This document shows, one piece after another, positions 1 through 11,387 of a stretch of DNA of 64,000 nucleotides. Position numbers and translations under genes: made by a program. The stretch's first letter is position 1, and every line of letters starts with the position of its first letter. The notes below the pieces were generated by a model. The model did no database searches, was not told the origin of the DNA, and worked only from the letters and a program-made list of their open reading frames with translations. The stretch covers positions 1-64,000 of the forward strand of contig JAZAYU010000185.1 of the NCBI GenBank assembly GCA_038501625.1, written 5' to 3'. The DNA is from Corbicula japonica (taxonomy: Eukaryota > Mollusca > Bivalvia > Venerida > Cyrenidae).

Positions 1-1635
1 CTTTTTGGAATCTTCCATAACAAGAGCAGATGTGGATCTAATCAACTCGTAAAGTAATTTTTTATTTTTGGAATTTTGAATCACTTACAATGTGCAATGT
101 TATGTAGGACTATTGTATTCTGGCAATATCTTTGCTACCAAAGGTTTATGTTTACTGACACTTTTGAGAACGTTTCAGTGACATGATAAAAAAAGCATTC
201 CATAAGCAAATTGCTGTTGAATAATTTTACCAGGGTTATTACCCTTTAAATGATAGTTATTAACAGTTTGTGCTCAGGATATTTCTCAGCAATTATCTTA
301 CTGGGTTTGAATTCGTTGTCAGACCCAACTTTGAAGGAATTTTTCAAACAAGAGGAGAGTCCCATGATTTCATCATGTTTAGTTGCAACGATATTTCACA
401 GAGTTATGTCCCTTTCAATGACTATTAAATATGAAACAGGGCAAATTTTGACCGGCAACTACCATGTGGCAATTCCACACCCTGGAAAGCTTCATAAACT
501 AGAAGAGGTGCGGACAGTGTGCAATTGAATTATTTCTTAAAGAAATTTCGCTAGATTCAACGAAACTTAATATAAAATACATATAAGAAGATCAACTGAA
601 AAAATGTGCATTCCTCATAAATTATGCATTTGTGTTCCGTCAATTCCGCCCGACATTCTGACTGATCATCTGTAAAAGTTTGAAAGAAATACTCCAAACA
701 GTTAAAGACGAGTAATTGCCACCAAATGTCATAACTGAAATTATCAAAGGGCCAAAACTATATTAAAACTGGTTCCTAACAAGTATCTTTACGACCATCT
801 ACACAGCCTGCCCCGATCATCTGTCAAAGCAAGATTGAAAACAATAAATCTGCCAAATATTATTGTTAGTGAGGAATAAGGCATCCACAAGATTTTGGAA
901 TATGTAATGATGAACGCAGGGACGGACATGTGGACAATATGACTCTCAATTAATGCGAGCACAAATACAAATATTGCGTTTTAAATTATAAGTCACCATG
1001 GCCATTTTTAGCTTTAGCTATGTCTAGGTTTAGTTGTGAGTGACTAACGTCTGAATGTACAAATCAGCATTAAATCAGCAGCGAATCAGTGAATTCTTTG
1101 ATTACAGAGACATACATATTTATAATACTTAACATTTGGGCTGTTAAAACAATGGCTAGAAAAATGAAAAAAAATATTGAAAAATTTAAGTTCATAAAAG
1201 TGCCAAACTGGTTACTCCGTATCATTTGCATATTAAACCTGAGTACAGAACTGAAAAGATGTTTGAAATCGGTCAACTAGATGCTGAGATATTGACATAT
1301 GGCAAGTCAGGTGAAAAATGTAAAGAATTTAAGTTCATAAAAAGTACAAACTGGTTTAACAGTGAACAAAATCAATCAAGTAATACTCATATGTGACAAA
1401 ATAAAAATAAATTTAGTTTTTTGACCAATTCAAAATTAATTACAAGAATTTTTATTAAAGCGCCTAAAAAAACAATTCTTACTGTTTAAATGTTCATTTC
1501 TGTTAAAATAAATGTTGAAGCACATTTTTTATAAGAAAGTGTGTCACATTCCTGATTTACATATAAGAGCAGTGTACTCAATAATGTTTCACTAAGTCAT
1601 TCCTGTTTGTCACAATTTAACAAAACATGACATAG
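1..1635. other. Gene-free flank, no recognised feature
   Basis: AT-rich DNA in which I see no credible gene. The open frames here (for example 250-528) have no recognisable domain and no convincing splice signals. No tandem repeat or clear inverted repeat was noticed. Confidence 0.5.
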
Positions 1636-2040
1636 ACTTCTAGGGAAAAGCATGCTCTAGTATTCATGTAAGAGATATGTACTTCTAGGGAAAAGCATGC
1701 TCTAGTATTCATGTAAGAGATATGAACTTCTAGGGAAAAGCATGCTCTAGTATTCATGTAAGAGATATGTACTTCTAGGGAAAAGCATGCTCTAGTATTC
1801 ATGTAAGAGATATGTACTTCTAGGGAAAAGCATGCTCTAGTATTCATGTAAGAGATATGTACTTCTAGGGAAAAGCATGCTCTAGTATTCATGTAAGAGA
1901 TATGTACTTCTAGGGAAAAGCATGCTCTAGTATTCATGTAAGAGATATGTACTTCTAGGGAAAAGCATGCTCTAGTATTCATGTAAGAGATATGTACTTC
2001 TAGGGAAAAGCATGCTCTAGTATTCATGTAAGAGATATGT
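1636..2040. repeat. 45-bp minisatellite, 9 copies
   Basis: Nine head-to-tail copies of a 45-bp unit beginning ACTTCTAGGGAAAAGCATGC fill exactly 405 bases. The only difference I see is one T-to-A change at the end of the second copy. Because 45 is divisible by three, the minus strand reads through the array as a 15-residue repeat. That open frame is a by-product of the period and not evidence of a gene. The near identity of the copies implies recent expansion or homogenisation. Confidence 0.95.
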
Positions 2041-2787
2041 AGACAGATATTGCAATATATGCATGATTTTACACTCCTGAAAAATTTATATTTTCTTAAG
2101 AGAGTTGCAGACAAATATAATTTCAATAGAGATTATAATATTATAACTATTGCATCAAGAACATAGAATTTAATGATACACAAACTAATTTCGTATAACT
2201 AATTTTAAAAGTCCTATACATTTTTAAAGCAAACATGTATTGATCTGCTAAATGTATTTTCTTATATACCATGCTTGACTTAAGGGCCCACTACACTCCT
2301 CCTTTCACTTTCATCCATTAAAAAGATATCAACATCTTAATAACGGGAAAATGCCGTTCAATAAAACTTTGCACAAATAATCGTTATTAGTTATTTTACA
2401 TAATTTGCTTAAGCTTAATTACCACTAGATGATGCCCAATAAATGCACCTTTCACTAAAACATCACTAAAACTTGTCTATTTTTCAGCTTTTTGTAAACT
2501 GATGGTCCAAAACAAATGTGACTTGAGATTTTTACCATTATTTCAGAATATATTTTAAATGATGGTGCTATTTTGATGAATCTTCACGAATCTTTAAAGA
2601 GCATGATGAGACACCTCTGCAAAAAATAAAGGTAGTAACAGTTTGTTGTACATTTTTATAGCAGGAAAGCCAAAACTAGAATTTTTTAACAACCCATTAA
2701 TATAAATCATAATATTTGATGAAAGTATGAGTTCAAAATATGGCAAACATTAAACATCTTTTTACCTCATTTTATTACTACATAAAC
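2041..2787. other. Gene-free AT-rich stretch
   Basis: Nothing recognisable between the minisatellite and the mariner remnant. No open frame of note and no clear repeat. Confidence 0.5.
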
Positions 2788-3678
2788 GAAGACAGACAGA
2801 GATCGGTGCGCGAGAAGTGATCTCACCGGACTATGCGTTAATGTTGTATATCGAACGTTAAATGAGAACCTTAGAACACGAACAAGGTGTGTGCTCGTCG
2901 CCGGGTACCGAAACTACTTCCATACTTTCCAGATCCTTTCTTGACCGCTACGGTCACGAAGGATACCAGTGTCTTCATCGGATTGTTACCATGAACGAAA
3001 GTTGGCTGATCTTATACGAGCCTAAATGCAAGCAACAGTCTATGGTCTGGAAGCATCCAGGGTCTCCACCACCTAAGAAGGCGAGAACCTGCACTTCATC
3101 CAGAAAGTTCAAGATAATCTTCTTTATGAACTTGCAGCATGCTGTACCTCGAGGAACCACAGTCAATGCTGCTTACTATCAGATGGTAGGTTACTATTTA
3201 AAATTCTACGATCCTTTAAATTATTTTAAACACGAGTTAAATATAGTATTATTTTATAAATATTTATTACGTTTAATCGTAGTTAAAATAATATAATAAA
3301 ACTTTTAAAAACCATTAAAATGTTTAAAAGTTTCAAAATGTGAATGCTTTTCATTATTCCGGTTATTCGTCGCGACCTTACAAAGGCACTCGGGCGTCCC
3401 AACATGGAAATTAAGGAATTAATCTACCATCATGACAACGACCCGTCCCATCGAGTGACTGGCACAGAGGAGATGATCGATTTCTTGGGCATGGAGCGAT
3501 TGGAGCACTCCCTGTATAGCCCGGACTTGGCTCCGATGGACTTGGATCATCTTCGAATGTCAGTGCGCACAGTGCTTGGTGGTTTCGATGAGGCCTGGTT
3601 CAGGGACATTTAAAGGAAGTGGGTTGCACGCCATCGTAAATGCGTTAACTGTGCCGGGAAGTATTATGAAAAACTGTG
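2788..3678 (+). pseudogene. Decayed mariner-family (DD34D) transposase
   Basis: Pieces of one mariner transposase appear in order but in different frames. Around 2835-2900 there is VVYRTLNENL and then KVCARRRVPKLL, the end of the helix-turn-helix part. From 2975 the catalytic core follows: a degenerate TMNESW where the family has a DE-W motif, then KHPGSPPPKKAR and VPRGTTVNAAYY. About 150 AT-rich bases interrupt it near 3190-3345. It resumes with HHDNDPSH (second catalytic Asp region), LGMERLEHSLYSPDLAPMD (third Asp) and, after an in-frame TAA at 3611, the C-terminal WVARHRKCVN and YYEKL. The first catalytic Asp appears to be Asn. Frameshifts, stop and insertion make it inactive. I did not find its terminal inverted repeats. 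Confidence 0.9.
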
Positions 3679-5089
3679 AAATTGTAACTTTAATATAGTA
3701 AAATGTATTTTTGTAAAATTTTACACGGGGGTTAAAGGTGCTTAGCCGATTTCATAATATAAAATGGTTTGAAATCAGATAAGAATTATTTTTGTTTTCT
3801 TACTTGTCTACGAACTTTACAAAGACACCTCATAAAATACCAAATTTTCGTTCAAGCACTAGTTCGACTTCGACTTTGGAATTGGGGTCATGGTTCTTTA
3901 AAAATCTCACTAACCTCTAACAAACCGACAGATCTGATGACGGACATACTGTATATAATCAATAGTGGTGTTCCCCGCTAACAATTTTTAGAAACTGTCA
4001 GTCACTTTTGTGATTTTGTGAGGACAATCTGATTTGTTCGGAAAGTTTTTGATGCAAGCACGTTTTAATGACTCGTCGTCAGATCCTGATAGCGTAGCAG
4101 TTTCAGAAGATGATTTAATCAGATTAGGTTCTTTAATGCAATACCTAACAAAATCACATTTGATAAGTTTGGCAAAGTGCCTTTTATCAAGTGCAAAACT
4201 ATGCTCTAAACAATAGGTTTTGTTTTAATTTTTGACATTTTGCACCTTTTAGATCTAGTTATTTTTCTTTACTCTTCAAACGCTACCTTAAAGTTCAAGG
4301 TCAAACTCGGGTCGTGTTTGTAACATAGCTTTGCAGTAAAGGACCTTTGCCTGACTGAACATATGACATATGATATGTGATAACCGCAATTAGTAAGAGT
4401 GTTGTATTAATGAACCATGACCCCCAAATACAAGTGTCGCTACTGAAAGAAAAATCGGTATTTATTTATGAATAAAGAAAGTAAACATTTAATGGCTACC
4501 AGTCGCCATTTCAGTCAATCAGATGCTTGAGATTTGAGACTGGTTTCCAATCTCAGCTTTATAACATTCAGCCCCGGTCACAAATGGCGCTGTATCATGT
4601 ATTACAGAAATTCTAAGGGTGATAACCATGTTAAAATTATCCAACTGTTACAGCAATTTGCTTATTTCATCTTGTTGGTGAAGCGTCCTCATCTTGTTGG
4701 TGAAGCGTCCAAAAAAGTGTCAGTAAAGATAAACCGGTGTTACAATAGGAATTTGCCAGGATATAATGATCCTACATAACAGATAAGGACCTGATCCAAT
4801 AAGTGATCTATTACTTAATAGAAACCAAAAGTTTAATAGTGGAAAAGCATTTAACTGAAATTTGCTGATAAATTGCGCCTCCAGTTTCCAGTTAGAAAAT
4901 CTTCATTGCAAGAGGTTGCTGAGGAACAGCCCGGACAAGGATATCGAGACGGACGGGGGATAAACGAACAAATCGGCGACTTTATACTGATCTCTTGAAA
5001 ATGTTTGGAGAGCATTCAATTGAAAACAACTGCATCAATATTGTATTCTAATGAATGTAATTATCATTTATATTTTCTATCAATGCAGT
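3679..5089. other. Gene-free stretch with half of a foldback repeat
   Basis: No gene is supported. A 20-bp direct duplication (CTTGTTGGTGAAGCGTCC and two further bases) lies at about 4673-4710. Half a copy of the foldback family described at 25101 lies at 4496-4570. The rest is unremarkable AT-rich DNA. Confidence 0.5.
4496..4570. repeat. Foldback MITE family 1, right half only
   Basis: Matches the right arm of the family 1 palindrome: CAGTCGCCATTTCAG, then CAGATGCTTGAGATTTGAGA, then CTGGTTTCCAATCTCAG and TTATAAC. The left arm is missing. Confidence 0.8.
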
Positions 5090-6520
5090 TTAACCGATTT
5101 GAAACCCAGAAAAACTACTCCAGTTTTCACCATACACATTACTTCCCTCGTTTCCTAGATGTCTGACCCAGACCATATCGCCTTGATTCAAGGTCAGAAT
5201 AATGCTGTTTGTCCCTTGTTCATAGAAATTATCTCGGGAATAAATGTAGACCAAGGACTTTCCATTCAGGCAAATTTCTGTTTCAAGATATTGTCCAGAG
5301 TGATTCATTACCACTGCCACAAAGTAATACGTTCCATTATGTGGGGCCGTAAATGCTCCGGAGTGCGGGGAGTAAACGTTGCCTATGTTGGTGAAGACAT
5401 TGTCAAAGGTAATGGCCTGGTACTTTCCGAGATTTACGTGTTGCCATAAAGACGCTGAAAATGCGGGCACTGGTTGGTGGCTATTTGGCAGTGACATCAA
5501 AACTGAAAAAAGGAATACAGTCGCGTTGTAAATTCGGTAATGGCCTGGTAGTTTTTGAGTTTGTGTAAGTTCAGACTTGGGATTGATATAAACACTGAAG
5601 AAAAACTGTCGCTTTTTATTCATTCGCAGTAAATTATGCACACACGTGTCACGTTTTGTACTAGATCTTGCCCACAGATCGTTTAGATAATGGCAGGGCT
5701 CAAACTATTAAAGATTAATTTGTATTCCAACTCAAAACGTTTGTTGTAGATTTTTTCATTTGCGGGCAAATTTCGATTTCAACCTATTGGGTTCTTGAGA
5801 TCAGAGACGTGTTTCTTATCTTTAGTTTTGTATCTTATTGACCGAAGACCAACTGACTAGCCGTTATTTAATGCACACCCGTTACATTATTTTTTTGCGC
5901 TTGTATATTATTTAACATGTCAACCTTACATTCGACTAGTCTGTATGTACTGATATTTTTTCACTCAACACTGTTTATTACTAAAGATAACATCTTATTG
6001 TGAACACAACAGTATCTAAAAAGTCACTTAACCCCAATGTTATAATTTAAAAATATTTGAAACCAGTCTCAGATCTCAATATCCCCGTTGAAAATTGGAG
6101 GCTGTTTTCACTCTTATCAAATTTCATATTACTGACTTTTTAAGACAAGTCTTCGATTTAATATCGGTAATTAACAGCTAGAGCTCTATGAACTAAGCTG
6201 ATTTATCAGAATTTTAAAGTATTAAATAAAATCTGTTTACGCCTCTTGTCCTTTAATGGTTTATCCATAAGTTGGTTTTCTAATTCCACAATCCTTTGGT
6301 CCTGCATCTCATTCTTTTTGCGTTGCTTCTCAATTATGTTGCCTTGCTCATTGATAATTTTGTCTTGCTCCTCAATCCTTTTGTCCTGCTCCGTTTTTAA
6401 ACGCTTTAGTTCCATGACGTCTTTCACTAACTGTTCAACCACGTCCTCGGACAATGACAAACACAGCAAGTCATCTATCAAGGAGCATACAATAACCAAG
6501 TACAAAACACGCCTAAACAT
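5090..6520 (-). CDS. Secreted coiled-coil C1q-domain protein (two exons)
   Basis: Complete two-exon gene on the minus strand: exon 1 6520-6241, exon 2 5502-5090, joined by a GTAAAC donor and a pyrimidine-rich TTTTTTCAG acceptor in matching phase, giving 230 residues. Residues 1 to about 22 are a signal peptide (FRRVLYLVIVCSLIDDLLCL). Residues 25-90 are a heptad-rich charged coiled coil rich in EQDK and KRIEEQ. Residues from about 105 to the end form a C1q domain: PAFSASL, ITFDNVFTNIGNVYSPHSG, FTAPHNGTYYF, GTNSIILTL, GDMVWVRH and a terminal WSSFSGFQIG. No collagen repeat is present, so it belongs to the coiled-coil C1qDC type abundant in bivalves, which usually forms trimers and acts as a secreted recognition lectin. 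The ligand is unknown. A frame open upstream of exon 2 (to 5641) would make a protein without signal peptide; the spliced form is much more likely. Confidence 0.92.
6056..6110. repeat. Foldback MITE family 1, degenerate fragment (intron of C1q gene)
   Basis: TTGAAACCAGTCTCAGATCT followed by CAATATCC resembles the left arm of family 1. It lies in the single intron of the C1q gene. Confidence 0.5.
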
Positions 6521-6598
6521 CTTAACGAAAATGTACGCACTGTAGTCGTCGTTTAAAGCTGGTGATATTAACTGTCAAATATCATCTGAACACAAATA

Positions 6599-6605
6599 TT
6601 TTATA
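6599..6605 (-). promoter_or_regulatory. TATA box of the C1q gene
   Basis: The minus strand reads TATAAAA here, about 80 bases upstream of the ATG at 6520. This position would give a short 5' untranslated leader of about 50 bases. Position and consensus fit, but no transcript evidence is available. Confidence 0.5.
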
Positions 6606-7425
6606 GTTCCATAAGTAAATGCATATATACTGAACCAAAGTTCTGATGCAAACATGCTCGTTCATTTTATTGCTTAAGTTTTCGTTATTATTATTGGTTC
6701 TTTTCGCTCTTGTAAGATTCATGTATAGAAACTGATCGTTTTTAAAACTTCAGTCCCTTTTTCTCTCAGTTTGGTTTGAAATGAATTATTCGCTGCTTGT
6801 GGCTGTCTCCCTATATATTTATAAATTTTTGTTAAATAAACGAAAGCTCACGCATCATACATTAAAACTAGGGATGGAAAGAAATGCCCGAATCACTATT
6901 CAGATAACAGTATCCGATATTCGGATACTATCCTAATAACCGTAGCATTTTTATTGATAAAAGTAAATTTTTCCATTTACCGTTTTTCAACTTTAAAATG
7001 CTTCTCTGCTATATTGCGTTTGCCGGAGTGCACGACTAGCGCACCTTCTTTCTGAATTCATCTCGAAACCTCTTGTCTAGGTATTAGCTCTATACCATAA
7101 CATCAGCCCAGTATCGAGACTTTTAGGGACGAAAATTATTTCATGTAAACAACCCCCGAGTGTCTTACACATGTAGTGGGCATGAATCTTACAAGATTTC
7201 AACACAACTAGGGGTCAATATCACTCTAAAATCACTTTTAAGGTGGATTCCGGTAAATCAAAGTGGATTCCGTAGATTCCGGTAATTGGTGGATTCCGGT
7301 AAGTCGTGTGACCACAAAACTAGATTTAAAAACAAATTATTAATACGAAAAACAAACTTGCTTCACTCTTCTTATCTGGCAAATATAAAATATATCTTTA
7401 TTCAGCTTCTGCGTTTGGCGACTTA
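6606..7425. other. Gene-free stretch
   Basis: No gene. The motif GTGGATTCCGGTA is repeated three times in imperfect form at 7253-7300. Otherwise nothing is recognised. Confidence 0.45.
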
Positions 7426-7426
7426 C

Positions 7427-8738
7427 ACTCGTCAAAAGTTCTAAGTGCACACTTTTCAATCTTGAATATCTCAAAGTAAAATAATAATAATTCAATAAAA
7501 GTTTGACAAGTGTCCTTAAAAGCGAGGTGTCCTTTATTGTGGGTTAAATCAAGAAGAAGAGAACATTTCTGTTCTTAAAAAATTGCCCATAATACTGGGG
7601 TGCCCGTAATACTGAGTGTCCGTAATAAGGGGTTTTACTGTATTTGAAAACTGTGCATTTGTTTTACATAGTAAGTCTTCTATGTCGACATACGCTATTT
7701 ATGCCTAATCCCCGTGCGGCAATCGAAATTGAACTTTTTACACCTGATTTTGTTTTCCACATGTTTACCGACACTGGACAATCTTAAAACACACACCAAA
7801 GTTTTATAAATATGGAACGTTTGACGACTGTTAGCCACGAAAGTTCCGTCAAAATGCTCCTAACTGGCACTACTTTTAATTTGTTTTAAAACATTCTGAT
7901 GTTATTTGTAAATAAAAAAATAAATCAATCATTTTTGCATATTTTATCATAATAAGAAAAAAAATCAAATGAAATTATTTTTCTAGATTGATAACGTTGC
8001 TTACGTTGAACGTTGACGTTACTCTCTTACGTCATTGAATATTTACGCAAAATAACGAAAAAACAAAAAAAATGAGAATTGCATTTGTTTTATACGTGCC
8101 CAATTATCAAAACTTTAAAACTTAAATTAAAAGACATCAAGAAAAATTCAAAACCGAATTAATCAAAAATCTTGTTTACTCGGACAAAATACTGTCCGAA
8201 TTACAGGTCTATTTCATCCAAATAAATACTTTTTTCTTTTGAAAAGGCTGATACGCATCTTTATAGAGAATTACATTGTCCCAAATCGCTAGACCACAAA
8301 AAAAGTTTTGGCGAAAACCAATGTGAGGAAAATAAAATTTTCTCCTTGACATCCACGTTATAACGTTATGAGCATGTTGGCTCGTCGTCCCCATCAGATC
8401 ATTAAGAAGCTACAGGAAATTATTTAATTGCAATGAAATGACAAACCACAACATTTCCTTGAGACTTACATCAAATTCTGATGAAAAAAGGTGAAAAAAA
8501 TGATCACAACTTATAGCGGATGCAATTATTGTTTACTTGAGAATTGCAATATGTGTACCAGTGAGCTAAACATGTTATTTTTTAATTGCGCTAAGCAGAT
8601 TCCAGTTTGTTTTTGTGGGTTAATAGGATATTGATACTCCTTCATTATAATTTATAATATTTTGAAACATTCTATCAAATAGTTCGAAAAATCAACATTT
8701 ATTAAGTGTGCACTTAGAACTTTTGACTAGTGTTGACC
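7427..8738. mobile_element. Putative 1.3-kb inverted-repeat DNA element
   Basis: The left end carries GTCAAAAGTTCTAAGTGCAC (about 7433) and the right end carries the reverse complement GTGCACTTAGAACTTTTGAC (about 8709). The match extends to roughly 30 bases each side. No transposase fragment is visible inside, so if mobile it would be non-autonomous. No target duplication was established, so the outer limits are approximate. Confidence 0.55.
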
Positions 8739-9860
8739 TTGTTTCTTTTTGGTCATTAAGACACGGATTGTTTACATTTATAGTTGACAAAATTTAGAAA
8801 TTATTTGTTTCAGTATTTTGATTTTATTTTATTTATGCATATGTATAGATAATATAGAAAAATATGTAGTGATTCGTGAATAAGTTTTCGACGAACGACT
8901 AGAGGTTTAGAAAGTCAAATATCTGATCATTAACCAACGTCTGTCCAACTTTATTATGCAGCGTCACATTTTCTATGTCGGATTAACGTTGGATTAAGGT
9001 CACCGACATTGCGACCGAAATCCAACCCAAATCCAACGTTGTTCTGACGTCGGGTGTTTTCTGGGATAGGATCGGGGAATACTTTCAGTATAGGTGATTG
9101 ATAAAAAATAAATTTAAACAATTCATTATTGGAAATTTACATATAAACTTAGCACCGTTGTACAAACTCTCAAGCAAATTGTTCAATAAAGACATCGGTC
9201 TACACGTTTGATCAGTATATCAGTGATAAGTATTTCGTGACAGAAGTAATATAGGTCAGTTAAAATGTTTCCATTTTCAAATACTTTTAATCAGGGAACT
9301 ATTACACTGGTATACAAGCTAACATAAAAGTTTGCTTATTGTATGCTCTGATTATGACCCATGAGCTGTGACCTTTCGGACACATCCTACGTTATAATCC
9401 TGAATAGGTAAATTGAGTCTATTTCCAGAGTTACCTTTCAGAGTTACTAGCCTTGTTGGCGTTATTTCACCAAGACAATTTGTACTTGTTTTGTGATACG
9501 AGAACCTGTTAGGGGAAGTGTGAGGTTGGTGCACCCTAGAACCTGGTTTAAACTACCTGTGGCAATTTGTTTTGCCAATATGACCGTTCCAAGGCGGTAA
9601 CCCCTCTGATTCTCACTTTCGTTATTTGTTTGTGGTGTCCATTTTGTTTGGCTGTGTGGGGAGGCTGTGTATGCTGGATGTGGCCATTCCTGATATTCAT
9701 TTTTCATTTTTTATACAATAAAGCTACTTGTTAAGTATCTTCATGAGATGATCAGTGTATCTAAGTTCCATGAAATTCTTTCCAGAGGTTTAGAAGACAG
9801 ATGACATTACATCTGGTCACACAGAAAGATGCATATAGACCATTCCTATATCCTCGATTG
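8739..9860. other. Gene-free stretch
   Basis: No gene is supported. Bases 9352-9420 match, in inverted orientation, a segment at about 39320-39400 (shared core GAGCTGTGACC and ATAATCCT-AATAGGTAAA), so part of this stretch is an interspersed repeat. Confidence 0.5.
9352..9420 (+). repeat. Interspersed repeat shared with 39320-39400
   Basis: GACCCATGAGCTGTGACC, then TTCGGACA, then TTATAATCCTGAATAGGTAA recurs with few changes on the opposite strand at 39320-39400. It is probably a fragment of a dispersed element of unknown class. Confidence 0.65.
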
Positions 9861-10222
9861 CAGGGATTTCAATAGGTTTTGAAAACTAGGGGTCATCTGA
9901 CCCCTGTTGAGAATTTTCAAGGTGTCATAATAATTAAGATAATTACGAGTCATATCTTGTTTTCATTAAATTTTACTACTCATAAAAGTGCTTTAACTTC
10001 CTTTCAATATACATGTATGTTCAGGGATCAAATAAGTATTTACTTTATAATAAAAATGCAATAGACACAATATTTTTACTTTATTCTTGCAAAATTTGAC
10101 AACTTTTCCAAAATTCTCTTGCATCAAAATGTCCCCAACCTCAAAATCAGATGGGGTCAAAAGTGGAAAACTCAAATTTGCTTGCATCAAAATGTAAGAA
10201 TCTGCATCAACTTTAATCCCTG
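9861..10222. mobile_element. CAGGGATTTCAAT-type MITE, copy 1
   Basis: Starts CAGGGATTTCAATAGG and ends with TTTAATCCCTG, giving short terminal inverted repeats. The interior shares GGTCATCTGACCCCTGTTGA and CTTGCATCAAAATG with the copy at 15269-15629, which is almost exactly the same length (361 versus 362 bases). No clear target duplication is seen for this copy. Confidence 0.75.
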
Positions 10223-10307
10223 CTCTATAAATTGTTATGCTGCAGTGGATAAACAGTGGTATCTGTATAGGAGAAGGGTTAAATAAATATATATTTTGAA
10301 TAACAGA

Positions 10308-10436
10308 TCAGGTCCCAAGATAATAAAAATTAGAACAGAGAATGGAAATCAGTCTCAAATCTCAAGCATCCGATTATCTGAAATGGAGATGAGATGTCGT
10401 TTCAGCTGATCAGATACTTGAAATTTGAGACTTGTA
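10308..10436. repeat. Foldback MITE family 1, degenerate copy
   Basis: Left arm CCCAAGATAATAAAAATTAG then CAGTCTCAAATCTCAAGCAT; right arm TTCAGCTGATCAGATACTTG then AAATTTGAGACT. The two arms are complementary but more diverged than in the copy at 25101. Confidence 0.8.
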
Positions 10437-10439
10437 TTA

Positions 10440-11340
10440 TGCTGCAAAATATTCTATTTTTTGCATTTCAAATATTTGACATAAACTCTTCAAAAAATAT
10501 TTATCATATTTAAAATTAGTATTTATTTTACAGCCTAATTGATTATAATTGAAACACTTTAGGGCTTGGTCAGCAAGACACTTCTTTGACACTTTGTTTA
10601 TTGTAAATGTCACTGCAACTTTATGCAATTCAGACAAGCTCTGGACTCCTTAATTGTATATCCTACTATAATCTTTATGGCATGACAGCTAGAAATCTCT
10701 TTGTGTCATTGTTTCTAAAGACTTAATTGCATTTTCTTTACTTAGTGTAGATGTCAAAACTTTTGGCAACTAATTATTAAATCTGTGTGAACTCACAATC
10801 TGTTTCCATTATAGTAATTTATATTGTACTATGTCATTTGTATGTCATTTATGCAAATTATATCACAAGGGCCTTAAGCTCCACCTTCTTACTTTGATTA
10901 CAATAACAGGGACAGATTGATAACATGATTTTAATTAAGAAAAATCTATGTGATTATTATACTTCTTTGTGAATCAGAATTCTATGTGATATTTAGAAAA
11001 TCAGAGACAGAATAACCTTTGTGAATAAAAACTGAGTGACACTATAAAATTCTGGACTAAGTGAATTTATTAAATTAATTTTGTGATACCAATATTCAAT
11101 TTTGGTGATTTATTAAATTTACTTAGAACTAAATATTATTCTTATTTATAACAGTACTTTGTGAATCTATAAGTACTTGGTGTATAAATTATTATTGTTA
11201 AAGCTGGACTTTTAAATATATTGAAAACGACTTTGTGTCATTTAAGAACTCACTGTTCTCAAATACCACACCTCCTGGCACAACAACAACAACAAACCAT
11301 AACGACTAAATTCTACATTGTTAAAACTTGTTTCCAAGCT
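10440..11340. other. Gene-free AT-rich stretch
   Basis: No gene or clear repeat, apart from a short (CAA)n run near 11281-11296. Confidence 0.45.
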
Positions 11341-11387
11341 CAGTGCCCAAGGTTATAAAACTGAACATGGAAACCAGTCTCTCAAAT
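11341..11387. repeat. Foldback MITE family 1, left arm interrupted by tandem repeat
   Basis: CCCAAGGTTATAAAACTGAA and GGAAACCAGTCTC are the outer left arm of family 1. The arm stops where the tandem repeat of 11388-12225 begins, and the right arm is absent. Confidence 0.7.

Noticed and set aside
250..528. 92-residue frame as a gene
   Set aside because: No domain, no upstream promoter or splice evidence; likely chance.
1617..2126. 169-residue minus-strand frame with a 15-residue repeat
   Set aside because: It is the 45-bp minisatellite read in its one open phase. No start context, domain or splice support.
5513..5641. Extending the C1q exon to the upstream ATG at 5641
   Set aside because: This would give a protein without signal peptide and ignore a good acceptor. 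The coiled-coil exon at 6241-6520 joins in phase.
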